From the NCBI GenBank assembly GCA_009731375.1, contig BJOX01000295.1, forward strand, positions 595,800-654,735: a stretch of 58,936 nucleotides of DNA, in the 5' to 3' direction. The notes under the pieces were generated by a model that worked only from the letters and a program-made list of their open reading frames with translations, was not told the DNA's origin and made no database searches. Source of the DNA: Paulinella micropora. Lineage: Eukaryota > Cercozoa > Imbricatea > Euglyphida. The translations under genes and the position numbers were made by a program. Below, one piece after another: positions 10,716 to 18,000 of the stretch (its first letter is position 1; each line of letters opens with the position of its first letter).

Positions 10716-13337
10716 TTGGACTACCTCAAATCTGTTACCTGAGTCGGCATCAGTGTCGGTAGTGGTTGCGCCTGATGTCGCATAGGCCTGTGGTGCTGAG
10801 GAACTCGAGCTTGAGCTCGAGCCGTCTGCCCAGCCCCCATCTCTGTGGTACGGGCGCTCTGCGCTGCCGTATCCACCTCGGCCAACCCATCTTCCTCCTC
10901 CTCTACCTTGAAATACACCTCTTCCTCCTCCTCTTCTCACAAATCCTCTCTCCCCCCCGCGAGTGTATGTGCCTCGTGCGAAAGGGGCTCCTCCTCCTCG
11001 ATTGATTCCTCTCCCTCCTCCTCTTCCTCGTGTTCCACCTCTTCCTCTACTTGCGGCTTCTATGGCTGCCGTCTTCTGATCATCTCTAGCGAAAAGAGAA
11101 TTGATCGCGTCAGCTAGTTCGTGGTCATGGTCCGCGACATCCTGTAATTTCCACCCCTGATCCTTGCGCAGTCGGCGCAGAACGGCGACGGTGTTGGTTT
11201 CGTCCGACCGTACGTTCTTGAGGAGTGTGTTTCGGATGCGGGTGTCCTCGACATCGTGGTTGTACGGGCATTTCTTATTTGTGTGTTTGAAGCATTGTGC
11301 CCGTGCCCACCAACGAATACAAGGTGTGTTAGCTTCACGACTGTTCTCTCTTGGTCGCTTTCCTAGAGATCGTTGCGTATGTGCGGCTTGCGGTTGAGCA
11401 GAAGCCGATGCAGAACCGATCAAGGATGCTGTCTGGCTGTCGAGCCTCTGACAAGCGGTCATTACTTCGGTCCACAACATTTTTGGGCTCACGGCCTTAG
11501 TCGTGGCCTCAAAGACGCTCATCTCCAAAAAGTTCAAGTGCTTTACCTTGTCGAAGGTTTTGCAGTCTTGCATGAGCAGTGTGAGCTTATTTTTGTTGTA
11601 GACGTGCAAAGCACTGAGGAAATATAGGAGTATGGCTTTGTGGTTATAAAAGAGAGTGTACTGGGTGCCCACATTTGTTAAGACAGATGCAAGCTGAGTG
11701 ACAGACTGCAACTGCTCCGATACTAAGTCGAAAATTTCAAACCCAATCAATGTGCCAGTGCACAAGTGTTGGTATCCACTTGCCTTAAAGTATCGAATGA
11801 GGGCAGCAATGGCCAGAGTACAACTCATCTCTGCATGTCCACCTTTCCTTGCTAGCTCCTCCTCTCCTCTGTACTTCTCGTAAGTTATACGATCAAAACC
11901 AGCTCCAAGGAGGGATCGATCACAGAGATGTTCTAGGACTTCATACTCCTGCTCCACCTCACACTGGTTTTGCTGGAAGCATCTGTCCATCTCATTGAGC
12001 TTAGTCATGAGGGTCTTCTCTGTGTCAGCCTCATTGGCAGTGATAGCATAGAGCTTAAGGCCCCCTCCCCCAATTTTGATTTTAGCTAGGGCTGCCTGCA
12101 GCGCCTGCTTTTTCTTCTGGGAGTCAGTCAAGTTAATTACTGTCCCTCCCCCTTGGGGTCCTCCTCCTGTGGGTCCTCCTCCTGCTTTCTTGGGAGCTGG
12201 GTTAGATGTGGTAGGTGGAGCCGTTGGCTGTGGAGCCACCCGTGCTACTGCCATTGCCACAGCTATCTTCTCCTTCTGCTCCTTCTCCTCTTTCTGTCTC
12301 GTCTCTTCTTCTTTCACCTGTCGTGCTAGATGAGTCACGAACTGTGCAAGCCCTGTGGCACTAGAGAGGAAGTGTGCCTTTTCTCTCATGGAAGACTTAT
12401 CAGCTCTGTTATTATTTGGGATTGTTGTGAGAGGGCCTTTAATGAGAGTGTGATTCTTCGTGTGGGCCCATTGTTTCCATGTTGGTTTTTGCTCCTTCCC
12501 CTCAAAGAGGCCCTTATGGAGTTGTGTGAGGCGTTCAAGCACCTGACAAGACTGGTCAACCTCCTCGTAAACAGGATGTTGCCTTGTGTTGTCTTTCAGT
12601 GCTTTGTACATTTCGTTGTAAGCCCGTGTGAAGGCAGTTACAAAAGCCTCAAGGGCAAACTCAATGCCACTTTGGTTTCTACCTTCGAACTTTCTTTCTA
12701 GATTCTTGATATCAGTGGGGACACCACAGACAGACAGCCATGCTGCAGTTGTGCGTTTATTTTTCCACTGTATGTTTGTGCGTTCATAAAATTCCGCAAC
12801 GAGCACAGCAGCGTAGAGTGTTGCAGATATGTCGTATATGTCGCACAGTGTAAGAGTGTCGCCATACTTGATATCCTGCAATGGCACTCTTTCGTGCTCA
12901 AACCTCACTTTGTTGAAGAGAGGCTTCGCAAGGCCGGGAATTTCGATCAGGAGGTTGCTTTGACCTTGTCCTGGTCTATTCCTTTTCTCGTAAGGAATGT
13001 AGATGTGTGTTTTATAATAGGTTGGGTAGTTAAGGAAGAAGGACTCTTCATCATCATATGTAGCCAACTGTTCCCATGTATTTGGGATATTCTGGCCAAC
13101 ATCCTCCATCTCTCTCTCTGCCTCTGTCAATGGAGATCCTCCAGTCTGACCTGCACTCGCTTCTTGTGCATTACCCCCCCCTGTCGACTCTACATCGGCT
13201 GTATACGTATACTCCTCTCTCTCCTCTCCATCTCTATCCCCCCTCTCTTCTGAGTACTGAGTCTCCTGCTCCTCTCCTCCCTCACTAGGACCATAATCAG
13301 TTGGTGTCACACCAGCCTGCTCATTCTCGTCTTCCAT
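10713..13337 (-). CDS. gag: Gag of copy 1 (CCCH finger, RGG tail), intact
   Basis: 874 residues, nearly twice the size of common gypsy Gag proteins. The N-terminus is acidic (residues 1-75). Helix-rich segments follow, with a motif Gly-Tyr-Gln-His-Leu-Cys-Thr-Gly-Thr-Leu near residue 518 that is identical in elements 3 and 4 and probably lies in the capsid domain. A charged Glu/Lys stretch and a Pro-rich linker sit near 335-390. A CX8CX7CX3H finger occupies 673-694, and an RGG/GRG tract about 762-835. Retroelement Gag normally has a CX2CX4HX4C knuckle, and none is visible. The start is the first ATG after the leader. The frame ends Val-Val-Gln then TGA CTA G, and the same frame stays open into pol, so Gag-Pol is probably made by readthrough. 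Confidence 0.9.
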   Translation of the reverse strand: MEDENEQAGVTPTDYGPSEGGEEQETQYSEERGDRDGEEREEYTYTADVESTGGGNAQEASAGQTGGSPLTEAEREMEDVGQNIPNTWEQLATYDDEESFFLNYPTYYKTHIYIPYEKRNRPGQGQSNLLIEIPGLAKPLFNKVRFEHERVPLQDIKYGDTLTLCDIYDISATLYAAVLVAEFYERTNIQWKNKRTTAAWLSVCGVPTDIKNLERKFEGRNQSGIEFALEAFVTAFTRAYNEMYKALKDNTRQHPVYEEVDQSCQVLERLTQLHKGLFEGKEQKPTWKQWAHTKNHTLIKGPLTTIPNNNRADKSSMREKAHFLSSATGLAQFVTHLARQVKEEETRQKEEKEQKEKIAVAMAVARVAPQPTAPPTTSNPAPKKAGGGPTGGGPQGGGTVINLTDSQKKKQALQAALAKIKIGGGGLKLYAITANEADTEKTLMTKLNEMDRCFQQNQCEVEQEYEVLEHLCDRSLLGAGFDRITYEKYRGEEELARKGGHAEMSCTLAIAALIRYFKASGYQHLCTGTLIGFEIFDLVSEQLQSVTQLASVLTNVGTQYTLFYNHKAILLYFLSALHVYNKNKLTLLMQDCKTFDKVKHLNFLEMSVFEATTKAVSPKMLWTEVMTACQRLDSQTASLIGSASASAQPQAAHTQRSLGKRPRENSREANTPCIRWWARAQCFKHTNKKCPYNHDVEDTRIRNTLLKNVRSDETNTVAVLRRLRKDQGWKLQDVADHDHELADAINSLFARDDQKTAAIEAASRGRGGTRGRGGGRGINRGGGAPFARGTYTRGGERGFVRRGGGRGVFQGRGGGRWVGRGGYGSAERPYHRDGGWADGSSSSSSSSAPQAYATSGATTTDTDADSGNRFEVVQ

Positions 13338-13969
13338 CTTATGTTATGAGAGTCACGTCTGCTTTTTTTTTTTTTTCTTTTTTTCCTCTGTTATTCTTAT
13401 CACTCTATGCAACCTTCTTCTCCTTCTTCCTTTTCTCTGTTGAAATAGTTATGGGGCGTCAGGCCCTACACAGAGATAACGATAGTTTGGTCAAAAGAGC
13501 TGTTTTGTAGAAGTCAGTCTGTCGTCGGACAGTGCTTCGATATTTGTCTTGCTCTTGTGTGAGAGATGTGTAATCTCCTCTGGTTTCTGCAGAGAAAATG
13601 CAAGGAAAATGGTTCAGAACAGAGAGTGGGAGTGCTTTGCTCGTTTTTCCTCTGTCTGTGTGTTTGTCTGATGTTTGTTTCGCACTTGTCCTACTTGGCT
13701 TTATGCAAGCAGCAAGAGGGAGTGGAGTAGGTGTGGTCTGGTGTCTTGTAGAAGAGCACACAGAAGCCAAATGTGCACAAGGGCTAAAGGTTATGCCAGC
13801 TTGTGACAAATTGATCGCTTGTTTGTAAGTTTTTTTGTTTGAGGATGAGTAGGAGTGTTTGTTTTCGTCTGATGTCTGTGCGACAGATCAGCGAAAAATA
13901 AATTTGTGCTTATCTGATGTCTGTACGACAGATCAGAAAAGAAATCAGCCTTTAGCTATGGACTCCTAT
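13338..13969 (-). other. 5' leader of copy 1
   Basis: 632 bp between the 5' LTR and the gag ATG. It has a T-rich run next to gag on the plus strand (13364-13384) and two near-identical hairpins close to the LTR. The primer-binding position next to the LTR reads ATAGGAGTCC on the element strand, whereas copy 2 has TTTGGAGTCC, so the TGG needed to match a tRNA CCA end is damaged here. Confidence 0.75.
13869..13936 (-). ncRNA. Twin hairpins downstream of the primer-binding site, copy 1
   Basis: Two 23-nt inverted repeats (13869-13891 and 13914-13936), each of the form CTGATGTCTG...CAGATCAG, separated by 22 nt. Their position just after the primer-binding site is where packaging and dimerisation hairpins lie in retroviruses. 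Copy 2 has the same pair at 23949-24016. Confidence 0.6.
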
Positions 13970-14187
13970 TGTACTATCCCCAACGATAGCTCAATGGAAG
14001 AGTAAGTCGGTAATATAACCAAACACAGTCCTCAAAAAAGAGAATGATGTCTCGTTATATTAGCTCAGTGACGCAAAGACAAAAAGCCGCCAAAAGACCA
14101 GGATCAAATTGGCATTTCAGACGTGTCCGGCCAGACGAAATCTATAAATAAGTTTTTTACCGGATAATTCGGGGGGTGATGTCCACA
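13970..14187 (-). repeat. LTR A2 (shared middle LTR)
   Basis: 218 bp. It serves at once as 5' LTR of copy 1 and 3' LTR of copy 2: the copy 1 leader abuts its left side and the copy 2 polypurine tract its right side (14188 on). It carries private substitutions (GCCGCC and CCAGGATC) that the two outer LTRs do not share. Confidence 0.9.
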
Positions 14188-14207
14188 GTACCCCCTCCCA
14201 GTTTTTT
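14188..14207 (-). promoter_or_regulatory. Polypurine tract of copy 2
   Basis: Same purine run followed by GTAC and the LTR start as in copy 1. Confidence 0.85.
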
Positions 14208-15009
14208 ATGGCGGAACTTCGTTTCCGACATAATACGCTTTGAACTGATTTCTTTTCTGACTAAGATTCGTTTAGAGTTATGTATGAAGATACATCAACC
14301 CACGAATTAGCCGTTATAAAACAACAATGATACTTGCCCCGGTACCAATCGTATATATACTCTAGCACATTCAGTATCTATATTAAAATCTTCCTCTTTC
14401 TTCTGTCGATAAGATATTTGTGCAGTATGTCCAAGTATAATGTTTTATGGTTGAGTAATAATGTAATGTCGCCATTTCCATATATATGTAATAACCGGTC
14501 GTCGGTTTCCATAAATACATTTACTTTTTGTGAAGACATACCCTTGTATAAATCGGTATCATTTAATATAGTGTCAGGTGATCAAGTCTGACGACTATAT
14601 CCGAAGTTGGGTTGAGTGCGCCCTAACCTTGCGATATGCCGATACAAGTAGAGATCGATGGAATCCGGTGTAGCAGTTCATGTTATTAAAATATATCAGT
14701 TCTTGATTAGACTGTAGAGTCTTTAATGAGATCATCATTCTGGTACTAATGCGGGTCGTATCCAGGAAACACCATCGCTCACTCAAATAGCGATCCCGTA
14801 ACGGTGCTGTTTCGTGGCCGTCTCGTCTGTCTCTGCCGAAGCAAGAGAATAGAATGCCTATTTTTTGTCAGCTGTGTCTTGTTAATCTCTAGAAGAATGA
14901 ATGCTGTAGTAGCTTTAATATCTAAGTAAGGTTGTCGGGACGATATTGGATCAATGCTATGTTCGCAATCGATCAGGTCCACAATACTTCTAGAGAAAAA
15001 AAATACTTA
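14208..15009 (-). other. Conserved post-pol noncoding region, copy 2
   Basis: Practically identical to the copy 1 region at 5187-5988. The conserved stem-loop is at 14766-14813. No coding capacity is recognised on the element strand. Confidence 0.7.
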
Positions 15010-18000
15010 CTATAGACGCCGTTTACGCGCGCGGACTCCTTTACCTGGTGGAGGACCTCCAACCAAAGTTAAGTCTAAGGTAGACTGTTCGAGGACGTCC
15101 CAAATTTTGTGAGGGATTGCGCCTTGTGCCAAGTCAAAAGGAATGTCCAGCACCCCTCGTGGTAGTGCTTGTATGGTCCACGCGGTATGATCTTTATCTG
15201 TGGGAGATATGGTATCATCCCATGTCTCAAGTTTCTTGGCGTCTTTATATACTGGAAGGTATTGTCTTACTTTAGGATCTTCCACTGGATCCAGACTCCT
15301 CCAGAAATGTAAGACTGGTTGTATTATTTGTGCCGCAGTCGAAATTCGATTCGATCGCGTATGGCGTTTGTGAGGTACTGCCATGACTCTCATGAGATAT
15401 AAATCTGAGAGCGTGTCATCGGCTACGTGTTGAGCCGCAGGCCTCACCAAGTAAAAAGCGTCTTTGGCCCATGAAATATGTCCAATCGCATCTCCTTCTT
15501 TCCAACTGGGGTGAACGAGAGTGTCATTGCCCGCGCGAGGGTCTTGATCTCCGTCATCGCTCCCCTCTTGATGGACTCCTTGCGAACGTGCCGTCCTTAT
15601 CGCCTTTCTCGGTCGGTCGTAGATAAGGTCATTTTGCGCTCTCCTTATTTGCGCCTCCGTGAACTTTCCTTCCGGCACGTTCGACTCCACCCTTTTGCGG
15701 GTCTGAGTCCCCGCCGCACTTTTGCGGTCGGTGGCCCGCTTGTTCTCCAGCTCAGCCTCCTCCTTCTCCGCAATTGGTGCCCTGTAGGCATCCCGTTCCG
15801 AGATATCCTCCTGACGGATTGGTGGGACCTCTTTAAAGTCAGCCTCCATCCGTTTGAGTGCTTGATCAACGGACTCATCTTCAAGTAGGAAGGGATCATA
15901 CTTAATCAGCCTTCGTACATTGACTATTTGAACTTTCCCTCTGCCCCTGATTTTATAATTCAAAGGCCCCATCTGTTCCATGATCTGGTATGGTCCTTTC
16001 CAGTGGATGAACAGCTTCGAGCTGACTCCCTGAGGAACCTGAGGATGATACAGTAGTACAATATCCCCGACCTGAAATCTGACTTGATCCAGGTGTGCCT
16101 GCCTGACACCTTCAGCATCAGTCTTCCTGCGCTCCGCCTCCCTATGCGCCTGTACTATTTGCTCCGCCTCCATCTTCGCCCGAAGTCTCACCCCAAACAG
16201 CTCATCCTGATCTGCCCATGAATCTTTTGGGTGCAGCAGTGAGGCTGGGATGGCGGGCTCACGCCCATATACCAATTGGTATGGCGAGACGGAACCTTTT
16301 GAACCACCTAACGCTGTAGAGGGTAGGCAATTCATAGCAAAGGCAAACGAGGATGCTGCCTCCACCCATGCCTTTTGGTTCTCCTTCTTCATACAATACA
16401 TCTTCAGCGCGGCCTTGAGGGGTCTATGCACCCGCTCTATCTTGCCGTTCGCTCTGGGGTTATAGGCGGTGACATATTGCCATTTCATGCCGTAATATGC
16501 AGATAGCTTGTCGATGACTTCATTATTAAAGTCAGAGCCTCGATCTGAGCATATTTTTCTCGGCACCCCAATCTGTGAGATGATCCTGTCAATCAACGCC
16601 TTGGCTGTTGTTTCGCCCGTAACGTCTTTGACTGGGACCACCCATACATAGTTGGTGGCTCTGTCTATGGCCGTTAGAAGGTATCTGTAACCTTCCGTCG
16701 TGACCGGGAAAGGTCCTACATGATCAGTGTGTAAGAACTCGAACATTCCTAAGTGTAAAGGAAAAGTCCCGATCAGGCCAAAATTCGCCTTCAATGGTGT
16801 TTTGGATGTCTTGCATGGGATGCATGCATTGACCTGTTCATCAATATTCTCCTTCATCTTCTTCCACCAGAATCGTCTCGAAATGAACATATGCGTTCTT
16901 TGTCGGCCCGGGTGCGCCAGTAGTGGGCAGTTATGAGCAGCGACAAAAATGATGTGTCTGAGTTTCTCAGGAACCCAGAGAGTCCATTTGTCTGGTTGTG
17001 ATGCATAGCGCCCGTGTTGGCCTTTGTACCACAAGAGACCGTCTCTCCACCCCATCTCCTTCTGTTGCTCCTTAATCTCCTTCGTCATTTTCAGCTCGTT
17101 CGGGTTCTTGTATAGCTGTATTAGCTCTTTGAACTCCGGATCGAGAGCCTGTTGCTGTCTCCATGCAGTGGGTGAGGCTATGTGGATAGTCCCATCCTCT
17201 AGCTGCACTCCTATCCTCTCAGGGTTTTCGTCTAACTCCTCCTTGTTCTCCTGCGGGGGTTCCGCATATGCTTCTTGCTTAATCTCTTCTTGTTTTATCT
17301 CCGCCTTCATATTCTCATATGCTTCATAGGACCACTCAGCATCCTCGAGGACATGTGCTGTACAACATATCCCATGATCCGGACCTTGCGGGCTATGACG
17401 TAGACCCGATCGGTTATATCGGACCCCTCTCGCCATCTGCATCGACTCGATATGATGCACTTCGTATGTGCAGTCTGGGGATAGATCCTCCATTTCTGCT
17501 GATGATACGAGAGCTGCCACTTCTGAGTGAAACTCTAGCCTGGAGAGGCTGTCAGCGACAACATTTCGCTTGCCGGGTAGATGGACCATTGTAAAATTGA
17601 AACATGACAAGAATGCCTGCCATCTCGCTAGACGGCCAGTCTGTTCATGATTCATCAGCCATAGTAAATTCTGGTGATCAGTCCTTACTATAAACTGAGG
17701 TCCACCCCATAAATACTCTCTCAACCGTTTGAGGGCCCAGACCACCGCCAGTGCCTCTCTCTGTCTCGTACAATAGTTTCGCTCCGCCGAGCACAACTTT
17801 CTACTTATAAACATGATCGGGCGCAACTTTTTCTCCTCATCTTCCTGTTGTAAGACTGCGCCGATCGCGAACTTTGATGCGTCTGTGTCGACTACGAATT
17901 GCTTCGAAAAGTCGGGCATCATCAGCACGAGTCCGCCATCCTTCGGATCTTTGTAGATGAGATCTTTGAGCGTGTTGTACGCTTCTAAGGCTTCATCATC

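Larger units (their letters stand above)
4944..14187 (-). mobile_element. LTR retrotransposon copy 1 of tandem array (Ty3/gypsy type), pol-deleted
   Basis: Order on the minus strand: 5' LTR (13970-14187, shared with copy 2), leader, gag (intact), UGA, pol (1,063-bp deletion), post-pol noncoding region, polypurine tract, 3' LTR (4944-5166). RT, RNase H and integrase family motifs, as seen complete in copy 2, place it in the Ty3/gypsy superfamily. It is nearly identical to copy 2 over its whole length, so the two are recently related. Without the RT core it cannot reverse-transcribe on its own, but it could still supply Gag. Confidence 0.93.
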
